Part shown: piece after piece, positions 41,393 through 49,103 of the stretch
Position numbering within the stretch: position 1 is the stretch's first letter
Layout: every line of letters starts with the position of its first letter
Assembly: GCA_028722305.1 (NCBI GenBank)
Contig: JAQYHB010000008.1
Span: 1-58,687 of the forward strand
DNA: 58,687 nt
Source of the DNA: Spirochaetales bacterium
GTDB taxonomy: Bacteria > Spirochaetota > Spirochaetia > Sphaerochaetales > Sphaerochaetaceae
Direction: 5' to 3'
Program-made: the position numbers and the translations under genes
Notes under the pieces: model-generated
Databases searched by the model: none
What the model was told of the DNA's origin: nothing
The model's input: only the letters and a program-made list of their open reading frames with translations

Positions 41393-42433
41393 ATGGGATA
41401 TACGACATTGAAGGATGTGGCTGAGAGGGCGGGGACTACCGCCAGCACCGTTTCCTATGTCCTGAACCAGAAACAGGGCCGGTATATCAGCGACGAGATG
41501 CGTCGACGCGTGCTTGAAGCTGCCGAGGAACTCCATTACATCAAGAGCTATGGCGCATCCTCCCTGAAGGGGAAGAGCAGGCGCCTGCTTTCCATTCTGG
41601 TACCCCAGTTCGAGAACCAGTTCTTTACCCGCCTGATTGTCGCCGCCGAGAAAATCCTGATGCTGGCGGGCTATGACTTGGTCATTTCCAATACCGACGA
41701 CAACCCGGAGAAGGAAAAGGAGATCATCGAGCGCATGGTGGGCCAACGGGTCGACGGCATTATCGTTACCCCCACGACCAAAGGGGCGGAGAATACCGAG
41801 ATTCTCCGCAGGGTAGGGCTTCCGATGGTTGTGGTCGACCGGCCGCTTACGGGTGTTTCCGCCTGCCATCGTGTCGCTACCGACAACTATGGTTTCGGCG
41901 TCGAGGCGGCCGAGTACCTGATCCGGAAGGGCCATACCCATATCGGCTATGTCAACTGGGACAGCGAGATCAAGGATCTTGAGGATCGCCATACCGCCAT
42001 CGTGGATGTCTATCGGAAGCATGGCTTCGACGAAAGCCATGTGGCCAGTGTCAGCAAGCCTTTCTCCTATCAGGGCGGTTACGACGCGACAAAGGAAATC
42101 CTGGAGACCCATCCCGAGGTGACGGCTCTGTTCTACGGCTTCAACATGCAGGCCATCGGCGGGGTCTCGTACCTGAACGAGAAGGGAATCCGGGTGCCGG
42201 ATGATGTTTCCGTGATGCTGGTAGGAAGCCCTGATTGGGCGACCATCGGCCATTTCTGCCATATCGACATGGGCGATTCGGCGATTGGCGAGCGCGCCGC
42301 AAAGGTGTTGCTCGAGGAAATCGACGGGAAGCTTCCGGTCGATGGGTCATCTTGCTTCGTGCAGAACGGCCACCTTGTGGAGGGCAGTTCTGTGAAGGAT
42401 ATCGCAATCAATTCCAAACAGGAGGAAAAATGA
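41393..42433 (+). CDS. LacI-family transcriptional regulator of TTT system 3
   Basis: 346 residues from the ATG at 41393, with GGAG six bases upstream; a longer frame would need a TTG start. The helix-turn-helix reads TTLKDVAERAGTTASTVSYV. The effector domain has RLLSILVPQFENQFFTRLIV, DGIIVTPTTKGAEN, VVDRPLTGVSACHRVATDNY and VSVMLVGSPDWATIGH. Its stop overlaps the tctC start (ATGA at 42430-42433), so regulator and transporter are translationally coupled. The two operators around its promoter suggest autoregulation. The effector is probably the TTT substrate or a metabolite. Confidence 0.92.
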   Translation: MGYTTLKDVAERAGTTASTVSYVLNQKQGRYISDEMRRRVLEAAEELHYIKSYGASSLKGKSRRLLSILVPQFENQFFTRLIVAAEKILMLAGYDLVISNTDDNPEKEKEIIERMVGQRVDGIIVTPTTKGAENTEILRRVGLPMVVVDRPLTGVSACHRVATDNYGFGVEAAEYLIRKGHTHIGYVNWDSEIKDLEDRHTAIVDVYRKHGFDESHVASVSKPFSYQGGYDATKEILETHPEVTALFYGFNMQAIGGVSYLNEKGIRVPDDVSVMLVGSPDWATIGHFCHIDMGDSAIGERAAKVLLEEIDGKLPVDGSSCFVQNGHLVEGSSVKDIAINSKQEEK

Positions 42434-43467
42434 TGAGAAAAGTAGCAGCATTGAGTCTGGTGCTTGCTCTGGCGTGCGGCGCGACGTTCGCACAGGGAAC
42501 CCAGGAAGGTAGCGGAACCGCGAAGGCTTCCACCTATCCTAACAAGACCATCAACATGACCGTTCCGTACGGTGCAGGTGGAACGACCGACTTGACCGCC
42601 CGCGGTCTTGCCAGCCCGATGGGCAAGCAGCTCGGCGTGACGATCAACGTCATCAACACCCCGGGTGCCGGTGGCAGCGCCGGTTCGTTAAATGTCCAGA
42701 ATGCCAAGGTTGATGGCTACAGCATCCTGGCCAACGGCATGCTGGCGTTCACCACCATGCCGATCATGGGCTATACCGACAAGACCTACAAGGACTGGGA
42801 CATTTGGATCGCCACCTATGCCCCGAACGTCGTGGTGGTCCCCAAGAACTCTCCGTACAACACGATCACCGACCTGGTCAACGACATGAAGGCCAACCCT
42901 GGCAAGGTCACCATCGGTACTGCCGGTATCGGTACAGGCGGCCACTTCGGTGCCGAGGTTCTGAAGGCTGTCGCTGGGGTCGACTACAAGCACATCACCT
43001 ATGCCGGTGGTGGAGCCGCGTTCACGGCCACGCTGGCCGGAGAGGTCCAGGCCTGTCCGCAGCTGCTCGCCGAGTACAAGGACGCGATCATCAGCGGGGA
43101 TGTCAAGGCGCTGTGCACCTTGGCTGAGGATGACATCGAGCTTGCTCCGGGCGTCGTGGTCCCGAGCATCAAGAAAGCCTATCCTGACGCAGCCAAGTAT
43201 CTGCCGATGGGCGAGGTCACCGGCATCCTGATTCCGAAAGGGCTCCCCGAGGAGGACCTGAAGAAGATTGACGCCGCGTTCGAGGTCGCCGTCAAGGACC
43301 AGGCCTTCCTTGATTTCTGCGCAACGAAGAGCTTCACCGTCAATCCGATGGGCCGTGCCGAGAGCCAGAAGTTCCTGGATTCCTTTGTCCCGCGCATCTG
43401 CTACCTGATGTACGATGCGGGTGCGGCAAAGGTCGATCCCGCCAAGTTCGGCATCAAACGTCAGTAA
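42430..43467 (+). CDS. tctC: TTT transporter substrate-binding protein TctC (system 3)
   Basis: 345 residues starting at the ATG at 42430 with AGGAGGA just upstream, overlapping the LacI stop. The signal peptide MMRKVAALSLVLALACGATF leads to AQGTQEGSG. TctC motifs are YPNKTINMTVPYGAGGTTDL, INTPGAGGSAGSLNVQNAKV, PGKVTIGTAGIGTGGHFGAE and a C-terminal NPMGRAESQKFLDSF. The upstream frame extension lies inside the regulator and is not real. A perfect GC-rich hairpin follows the stop. The neighbours (two Gfo/Idh/MocA oxidoreductases and an epimerase) suggest a sugar acid, inositol-like or keto-sugar ligand. Confidence 0.92.
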   Translation: MMRKVAALSLVLALACGATFAQGTQEGSGTAKASTYPNKTINMTVPYGAGGTTDLTARGLASPMGKQLGVTINVINTPGAGGSAGSLNVQNAKVDGYSILANGMLAFTTMPIMGYTDKTYKDWDIWIATYAPNVVVVPKNSPYNTITDLVNDMKANPGKVTIGTAGIGTGGHFGAEVLKAVAGVDYKHITYAGGGAAFTATLAGEVQACPQLLAEYKDAIISGDVKALCTLAEDDIELAPGVVVPSIKKAYPDAAKYLPMGEVTGILIPKGLPEEDLKKIDAAFEVAVKDQAFLDFCATKSFTVNPMGRAESQKFLDSFVPRICYLMYDAGAAKVDPAKFGIKRQ

Positions 43468-43479
43468 TCAGGTTTCTCC

Positions 43480-43503
43480 GCAGGGTGCCGGCCGGCACCC
43501 TGC
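43480..43503 (+). other. GC-rich intercistronic hairpin between tctC and tctB (system 3)
   Basis: A perfect 24-base palindrome with arms GCAGGGTGCCGG and CCGGCACCCTGC, 13 bases after the tctC stop. No T-run follows. Its location is the same as the hairpin of system 1 at 26651-26678, though the sequence differs. Confidence 0.75.
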
Positions 43504-43535
43504 CCATGTTCCCTTTTCTTGAAAGGTGTATTGGT

Positions 43536-44045
43536 ATGGATAAGAAAGCGAAAGACTTCATCTTTTCGTTCGTGCTGATGGCGGTGGCGGTCTACGTCTT
43601 CGTGGGTGGTATGCATATCTACTTCGAAGCCGCATCGATGCCGTACAACATCACCGAATTCAATATTTCCCCCGCATTCCTGCCGGTGGTTCTGGGCGCC
43701 GCGCTGTTTTTCTGCGCGATTCTGCTTTGCCTGCAGAGCCTGAGCGGGACGAAAAGCAAAGGCAAGGCCGCCAAGGCCTATTGGGGGCAGTTCAAGGCGA
43801 GCTTGAAACCCCTGTTTGCAAACAAGAATTTCCTCAGCATGGTCGGAGGGGCGTGCATCATCTTCATCTACACGTTCATCCTGGTCGGGCTGATTCCCTA
43901 TTGGGCCGCTTCCTTCGTGTTCCTGGTTGCGCTCATGCTGTTCCTCCAGGCTACCAAGCCGGTGAAGGTCATCATCATCTCGGCCGTGGTGGTCGGCTTG
44001 ATTCTTCTGCTGTTCAAAGTGGCGTTCCGCGCCGCTCTTCCCTGA
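43536..44045 (+). CDS. tctB: TTT transporter small membrane subunit TctB (system 3)
   Basis: 169 residues from the ATG at 43536 with AAAGGT eight bases upstream. Four membrane helices are apparent (FIFSFVLMAVAVYVFVGGM; PAFLPVVLGAALFFCAILLC; MVGGACIIFIYTFILVGLI; VKVIIISAVVVGLILLLFKV), the TctB pattern. It is separated from tctC by a hairpin and from tctA by nine bases. It assembles with TctA. Confidence 0.88.
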   Translation: MDKKAKDFIFSFVLMAVAVYVFVGGMHIYFEAASMPYNITEFNISPAFLPVVLGAALFFCAILLCLQSLSGTKSKGKAAKAYWGQFKASLKPLFANKNFLSMVGGACIIFIYTFILVGLIPYWAASFVFLVALMLFLQATKPVKVIIISAVVVGLILLLFKVAFRAALP

Positions 44046-44054
44046 GGAGGCTTG

Positions 44055-45554
44055 ATGATGGTTGGTACCTATTTGATGGATGCCATTGCGACGGTCCTGC
44101 AGCCGTTCAACCTGGTGGTGCTTTTCGTTTCCACGCTGGCTGGTCTGGTCATGGGTATTCTTCCGGGACTGAGCGCGACCATGGCGATCGCGTTGCTTAC
44201 CGGTCTTACCTACAACTTTCCGACCCAGTCGGCTTTGATTGCCCTGCTGGGCATCTACGTCGGTTCCATTTCCGGTGGTTGCCAGTCGGCGATCCTGCTC
44301 AACATGCCGGGAACTCCCGCCTCGGCGGCGACGGCGTTGGACGGCTTCCCGATGGCCAAGCAGGGCAAGGGAGGGTACGCGATCTTCCTCGCGACGACCA
44401 GCAGCATGCTCGGCACGATGATCAGCGTCATCTTCGTGCTTACCCTGACCCCGTTGCTTACCGCCATGGCATTGAAGTTCAAGAGCTGGGAGTTCTTCCT
44501 CCTGACCATCTTCGGCATCGTCATCTGCGGCACGATTACCGCCCAGGACAACGCCCTGAAGGGATGGATCAGCGGCCTTCTCGGCCTGATTGTCGCCCAG
44601 ATCGGCATGGACACCGTCGACTCGTTCCCCCGGTTCTGCTACGGGAACGTCAACATGATGGCGACCATCCAGCTGATTCCTGTCATGATCGGGCTTTTCG
44701 GGTTCCCCGAGATCATCAAGAGCTTCAAGCGTGAGGAAGATGCCCCTGTCGAGCAGGTCAGCAATTTTGAGATCAAGAAGGGTTTCAAGACGATTTTCTC
44801 CCATTTCTGGATCGTCCTGCGTTCCGCGCTGATTGGCGTGTGTGTCGGCATCATCCCCGGTGTCGGCGAAGATACCGGAGGCTGGCTTTCCTATTGGGCC
44901 ACCAAGACGACCAGCAAGCATCCGGAGAAGTTTGGCAAGGGGGAGGAAACGGCAGTCATCTCCTCCGAGACGGGCAACAATTCCTGTATCGGCGGAGCCA
45001 TCATCCCGGTGCTCAGCCTTGCCGTTCCCGGTTCCGCTCCTGCGGCGGTCCTGCTTGCGGCGTTCCTGATGCACAACTACCGCCCGGGTCCGTTGCTCAT
45101 GACCGAGAGCCCCGACTTTGTCTATCGGATCGGTATCTATTTGCTTTTCGCGTCGGTAGCCATGTGGTTGCTGGCCCTTGTCCTTGCACGCATGACAATC
45201 AGGATGCTCAGGATCAAGAAAAAGATTTTGATGCCGATTGTCTACACGCTCTGCGTGGTTGGCGCCTACCTGATCAACTACAACTTGTTCGACGTAAAGG
45301 TCATGTTCATTTTCGGCCTGGTCGGGCTCTTGCTCAACCAGATGTCGATTCCTGCGGCTCCGTTCCTGCTCGGCGTCATCTTGGGACCGATGACGGACTC
45401 CAACCTCCGCAGGGCCCTCAAGCTCAGCGACGGCTCGATCCTTCCGATGTTCCAGAGGCCGATCTGCCTGTTCTTCCTTTTGGTCATCGTGTCGATGATT
45501 CTGGCTCAGGTGGGGTTCTTCTCCTGGATCTTTGGAAAAAGGAAGGCGGAATGA
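44055..45554 (+). CDS. tctA: TTT transporter large membrane subunit TctA (system 3)
   Basis: 499 residues. GAGGAGG ends four bases before the ATG at 44055 and seven before the in-frame ATG at 44058, so either may be used; a TTG at 44052 is unlikely. TctA motifs are LVMGILPGLSATMAIALLTG, LLNMPGTPASAATALDGFPM, IGVCVGIIPGVGEDTGGWLS and SSETGNNSCIGGAIIPVLSL, followed by AVPGSAPAAVLLAAFLMHNY. The E-N-N-x(n)-G-G motif has a TGNN variant. It is intact, unlike the system 1 copy. Its stop lies one base before the first oxidoreductase start. Confidence 0.92.
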   Translation: MMVGTYLMDAIATVLQPFNLVVLFVSTLAGLVMGILPGLSATMAIALLTGLTYNFPTQSALIALLGIYVGSISGGCQSAILLNMPGTPASAATALDGFPMAKQGKGGYAIFLATTSSMLGTMISVIFVLTLTPLLTAMALKFKSWEFFLLTIFGIVICGTITAQDNALKGWISGLLGLIVAQIGMDTVDSFPRFCYGNVNMMATIQLIPVMIGLFGFPEIIKSFKREEDAPVEQVSNFEIKKGFKTIFSHFWIVLRSALIGVCVGIIPGVGEDTGGWLSYWATKTTSKHPEKFGKGEETAVISSETGNNSCIGGAIIPVLSLAVPGSAPAAVLLAAFLMHNYRPGPLLMTESPDFVYRIGIYLLFASVAMWLLALVLARMTIRMLRIKKKILMPIVYTLCVVGAYLINYNLFDVKVMFIFGLVGLLLNQMSIPAAPFLLGVILGPMTDSNLRRALKLSDGSILPMFQRPICLFFLLVIVSMILAQVGFFSWIFGKRKAE

Positions 45555-45555
45555 G

Positions 45556-46635
45556 ATGCAGAAGGCAGACGGAATTTTCTACGCTCCCGAGGCAGCAGGG
45601 GTGAAGGTGGCGGTGGTAAAGCCCGGCGAGTTCTGCTTCGCCGCCGTTGGCTTGGACCATGGCCACATCTATGGGATGACCAATGGCTTGAAAGAGGCCG
45701 GCGCCACACTGAAGTACGTGTCGGACCCCGATCCGAGGAAGATGGATGCCTACCGGAAACGGTATCCTGAGGCCCAGCCCGCGACAGTGGAGGAGATTCT
45801 CGCGGATTCCTCGGTCTGCATGGTCGCAAGCGCGATCCGCCCCGACAGGCGCGCTGCCCTTGGCATCCAGGTGATGGAGAGGGGAAAGGATTACTTTTCC
45901 GACAAGCCGGGCATGCTGAGGCTTGAGGAAGTCGAGGCGGTCAGGGAGACGGCCAGGAAGACCGGGAGGAAGTATTTTGTCTACTTCAGCGAGCGGGTTC
46001 ACGTGGAAGGGGCGGTCTACACCGAGAAGCTGATCCGGGAAGGCAAGCTTGGCGATATCGTCTCGATCACCATTCTGGCGCCGCACCGGTTGAACCCGGC
46101 CTCGCGTCCGGACTGGTTCTGGGACCCTGAGAAGAACGGAAGCATCATCGGGGATATCGGCAGCCACCAGATCGAGCAACTGCTCACCTATGCTGGCGCG
46201 AGGACCGCGACGGTCACCCAGAGCACGATGGGCAACTTCAACAACCCATCGCATCCCCAGTTTTTTGATTACGGAGATGTCTCGCTGGTCTGCGACAACG
46301 GTACGGTCGGGTACTGCAGGGTCGACTGGTTCACTCCAGACGGTTTGGGCGCCTGGGGAGACGGGCGGGTCTTCATTGTCGGAACGAAAGCGACGGTGGA
46401 AATCCGCAAGTATATTGACGTGGCGCGTGATGGCGCGGGGGACCAGGTGTATCTTGTCGACAAGAGCGGCGAACACCATGTGTGCGCAACCGGCAAGACA
46501 GGGTTCCCGTTCTTTGGGACGATGATCCTGGATTGCCTCAACCGTACCGAGAACGCAATCACGCAGGAACATGTGCTTGAGGCGATGCGCATCACGATTG
46601 AGGCCGCGAATCAAGCAAAGAGGATAAGAAGATGA
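45556..46635 (+). CDS. Gfo/Idh/MocA family oxidoreductase (first of pair)
   Basis: 359 residues from the ATG at 45556 (MQKADGIFYAPEAA); an upstream TTG start would lie inside tctA. A Rossmann region appears near residue 25-60 (FAAVGLDHGHIYGMTNGLKE, VSDPDPRK). SDKPGMLRLEEVEAV corresponds to the EKP segment, with D in place of E, and GDIGSHQIEQLLTY matches the conserved GxDxxxH substrate-site region with I-G-S-H. These NAD(P)-dependent enzymes oxidise or reduce sugars and cyclitols in the cytoplasm. It is coupled to the TTT operon and to a second family member (ATGA overlap). Substrate unknown. Confidence 0.85.
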   Translation: MQKADGIFYAPEAAGVKVAVVKPGEFCFAAVGLDHGHIYGMTNGLKEAGATLKYVSDPDPRKMDAYRKRYPEAQPATVEEILADSSVCMVASAIRPDRRAALGIQVMERGKDYFSDKPGMLRLEEVEAVRETARKTGRKYFVYFSERVHVEGAVYTEKLIREGKLGDIVSITILAPHRLNPASRPDWFWDPEKNGSIIGDIGSHQIEQLLTYAGARTATVTQSTMGNFNNPSHPQFFDYGDVSLVCDNGTVGYCRVDWFTPDGLGAWGDGRVFIVGTKATVEIRKYIDVARDGAGDQVYLVDKSGEHHVCATGKTGFPFFGTMILDCLNRTENAITQEHVLEAMRITIEAANQAKRIRR

Positions 46636-47684
46636 AAAACGGGGTGTATGGATTTGGCATCATCGGACTCGGCGCCATCGCTGATGTCCACGCGAAGGCG
46701 ATCGCGACGTTGGATGATGGAGAGCTGGTCGCTTGTTTCGACATGGTTCCCGGCAAGGCCGAGAAGTTCTGCGAGGGCCATGGGGGCAAGCCGTACAGCA
46801 AGCTGGAGGAATTCCTGCAGGATCCGGGCCTGGATATCGTGACGGTGACTACGCCCTCTGGCGCCCATCTCGAGGTTGCCCTCGCTGCCTTGCGGGCCAA
46901 GAAGACGGTCATCGTCGAGAAACCCATGGAGATCACCACTGAGCGGATCGACCAGCTGATCAGGACGGCGAAGGAAAACCACGTCATGTTGGCTGGTGTC
47001 TTCCAGTCCCGGTTCTTCGACGCGCCGAAAGCCGTCAAGGCAGCGATTGACGCGGGCCGGTTCGGCACGATCAGCCTGATCAACGCCCAGGTCGAGTGGT
47101 ACCGCAGCCAGGATTACTACGACAAGGTCGGCTGGCATGGCACGTGGAAGATGGATGGAGGTGGGGCTTTGATGAACCAGGCGATCCACGCCATCGACCT
47201 GCTTGGCTGGTTTGGCGGTCCGGTCGACGAGATTTACGGTCAGACGGCCTGCTTGAGCCACCAGCGCATCGAGGTCGAGGATGTGGCCGCGGCCACTGTC
47301 CGCTTCAAGAGTGGTGCGCTTGGCATCATCGAGGGTACTACCGGTTGCTATCCGGGGTTCTCCAAGCGGATCGAGGTCTGCGGCAGCAAGGGCAGCGCGA
47401 TTATCGAGGAAGAGAACCTTGTCTACTGGCACTTCGACGAGGAGGGTCCGGAGGATGAGGAAATCCGCAGGCGGTGCATGGGTTCGACAAGCAATGGCGG
47501 CGCCCACAACCCGCTGGACGTCGGATTCATGGGACATGCCCGCGAGTTCGCCAACGTGGTTGACGCGCTGAAGCACCATACGGCACCTGCGATTCCGGGC
47601 GAAGAGGCGCGCAAGGCGGTCGAGATCATCACCACCATCTACCAGAGCGCCAGGGAACATCGCCCGATCAAGTTGGATAGCTGA
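46632..47684 (+). CDS. Gfo/Idh/MocA family oxidoreductase (second of pair)
   Basis: 350 residues, ATG overlapping the preceding TGA. GFGIIGLGAIADVHAKAIAT is the Rossmann start, and VIVEKPMEITTERIDQLI contains the canonical EKP catalytic-lysine motif. GGGALMNQAIHAIDLLGWFG is the GxxxxxxxxxHxxD substrate-site motif. It is a more typical member than its partner. The two together with the epimerase suggest an oxidation-epimerisation-reduction route for an imported sugar or sugar acid. Its stop shares a base with the start of the next gene (TGATG). Confidence 0.9.
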   Translation: MKNGVYGFGIIGLGAIADVHAKAIATLDDGELVACFDMVPGKAEKFCEGHGGKPYSKLEEFLQDPGLDIVTVTTPSGAHLEVALAALRAKKTVIVEKPMEITTERIDQLIRTAKENHVMLAGVFQSRFFDAPKAVKAAIDAGRFGTISLINAQVEWYRSQDYYDKVGWHGTWKMDGGGALMNQAIHAIDLLGWFGGPVDEIYGQTACLSHQRIEVEDVAAATVRFKSGALGIIEGTTGCYPGFSKRIEVCGSKGSAIIEEENLVYWHFDEEGPEDEEIRRRCMGSTSNGGAHNPLDVGFMGHAREFANVVDALKHHTAPAIPGEEARKAVEIITTIYQSAREHRPIKLDS

Positions 47685-48463
47685 TGCGATTCGGCTTTTG
47701 CACGGGTTTCGCGACCCATCCCCAGTTTGCGCTGGATGTTCCGCTTGTCGGGCGGATCCGGCGCGCCGGCTATGATTTCCCTGATTTTCCCATCATGGCC
47801 TTCGACTCGGTTCCAGAGGCCACAGTGGAGCAGATCCGCGAGGCGGTGGGGGATTTGGTATGTCCGGCTGCCTGCAATCTCGTTCCTGCAAGTTTGAAAC
47901 TGGTGGGAAAAGAGGTCGATGGCGGGGCGCTCACAGCCTATATGTCCCGCGTGCTTCCCATCATGGCTTCCTTCGGAGTACGGCATCTGGTCCTTGGCAG
48001 TGCGAGAAGCAGGATGCTCCCTTCGGGAATGGGCTACCGGGAAGGAAAAGCCCAGTTTGAGAATGTATTGAAGGAATATCTGCTCCCTGCTGTCCGTTCC
48101 TTCGGCATGGATATCCTGCTGGAGCCATTGAACCGCGCCGAGTGCAATCTGCTCAATACCGTGGAGGAGTGCGCCCTGTTCGTCCGTGAGGTACATCAGC
48201 CGGATCTGATGTTGATGGCGGACCTGTACCACATGGAGGCGAACGGCGAGCGCCCGGAATCGTTGCAGGATGCCATGCCCTTGATCCACCACCTGCACAT
48301 CGCGGGTGCGGACCGTTCGCTTCCTACTGATGGATTTGACCCGTATCTGCGTGCCTGCATCCGGATTGCCAAGGCAAGTGGATACGACGAGTCCATTTCC
48401 TATGAGACGGTGGACGGGGATATCCAAGGGGCGCTGGCCCTGCTCAAGGCAATGTGGTCCTGA
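47684..48463 (+). CDS. Sugar phosphate isomerase/epimerase (xylose-isomerase-like TIM barrel)
   Basis: 259 residues starting at the ATG that shares a base with the preceding stop. The TIM-barrel family markers are RFGFCTGFATHPQFAL at the start, ILLEPLNRAECNLLNTVEEC with the metal-binding glutamate, LMADLYHMEANGE with Asp/His ligands and HLHIAGADRSLP. It resembles D-tagatose/psicose 3-epimerases and inosose isomerases (IolE/IolH-like). It is last in the LacI-TTT-oxidoreductase operon and converges with the XRE gene, five bases apart. The sugar it acts on is unknown. Confidence 0.85.
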   Translation: MRFGFCTGFATHPQFALDVPLVGRIRRAGYDFPDFPIMAFDSVPEATVEQIREAVGDLVCPAACNLVPASLKLVGKEVDGGALTAYMSRVLPIMASFGVRHLVLGSARSRMLPSGMGYREGKAQFENVLKEYLLPAVRSFGMDILLEPLNRAECNLLNTVEECALFVREVHQPDLMLMADLYHMEANGERPESLQDAMPLIHHLHIAGADRSLPTDGFDPYLRACIRIAKASGYDESISYETVDGDIQGALALLKAMWS

Positions 48464-48468
48464 ATGCC

Positions 48469-48936
48469 TCAGTTGCCGGTATTCCCGGCTGGGTGGTCTT
48501 GCGGCTTCCTTCCGCGTCGCTTGTGTTTTCCTTTGTCCAGAACTATTTCTTTCCGGTAGCCGGACTCGACCAGTTCCTGCTCCTCACGGGCCGAGTACCT
48601 TGCCATGATGTCGCGGATTTCCTGGGCGTAGTAGTCTCGCGCCTCTTTCGAATGAAAGGTGATGAAAGCGGGAAGGGTGCCGGTGGAGCTGAGCAGTTGC
48701 TCGGAAGTGACTCCTTCCGCCTCGGCAAGACGGACGATGGTGGACAGGGAGAAGTCGGTCTGCATGTTCTCGATGGCGGAGATGGTATGCCGGGAGATGC
48801 CGCTTTTGATCGATACGTACGAGGTGCTCAGCCGCCGTTCCTCCCTGATGGCACGGGAATTCAGCGCGACAATCTTTCGTATCCGCATTTCCTCCAGATA
48901 GGTGTCCTGGGAACCGTCATCCATGGTTTTAACCAT
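48469..48936 (-). CDS. XRE-family HTH regulator
   Basis: 155 residues from the ATG at 48936 (MVKTMDDGSQD); the ATG at 48924 is nearly as good, and a longer frame would need TTG. The helix-turn-helix reads LNSRAIREERRLSTSYVSIK then SGISRHTISAIENMQTDFSL and STIVRLAEAEGVTSEQL. The C-terminal tail is charged (KHKRRGRKPQDH). It is divergent from the unknown protein at 49104, suggesting control of that gene or of itself. No palindromic operator was recognised between them. Confidence 0.82.
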   Translation of the reverse strand: MVKTMDDGSQDTYLEEMRIRKIVALNSRAIREERRLSTSYVSIKSGISRHTISAIENMQTDFSLSTIVRLAEAEGVTSEQLLSSTGTLPAFITFHSKEARDYYAQEIRDIMARYSAREEQELVESGYRKEIVLDKGKHKRRGRKPQDHPAGNTGN

Positions 48937-49103
48937 CCCATTTTCAGGTAGTGGATGGAAGTCATTTATAATGCACAAATTATGTCAAAATAGATAAATT
49001 TGTGAACTATAATAGACCTCGAGGCAAGGCTTTCGAAGAGTGGACAATCGCCATCAATAAATTCCATAGAAGCAGAAAAGCAGTTCGTGCTATACTTGGC
49101 GCC

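Noticed and set aside
43461-45074. 537-codon minus-strand open frame opposite tctB-tctA of system 3
   Set aside because: Its translation is an Arg/His/Asp-rich antisense pattern typical of GC-rich shadows; the plus strand codes conserved TTT proteins.
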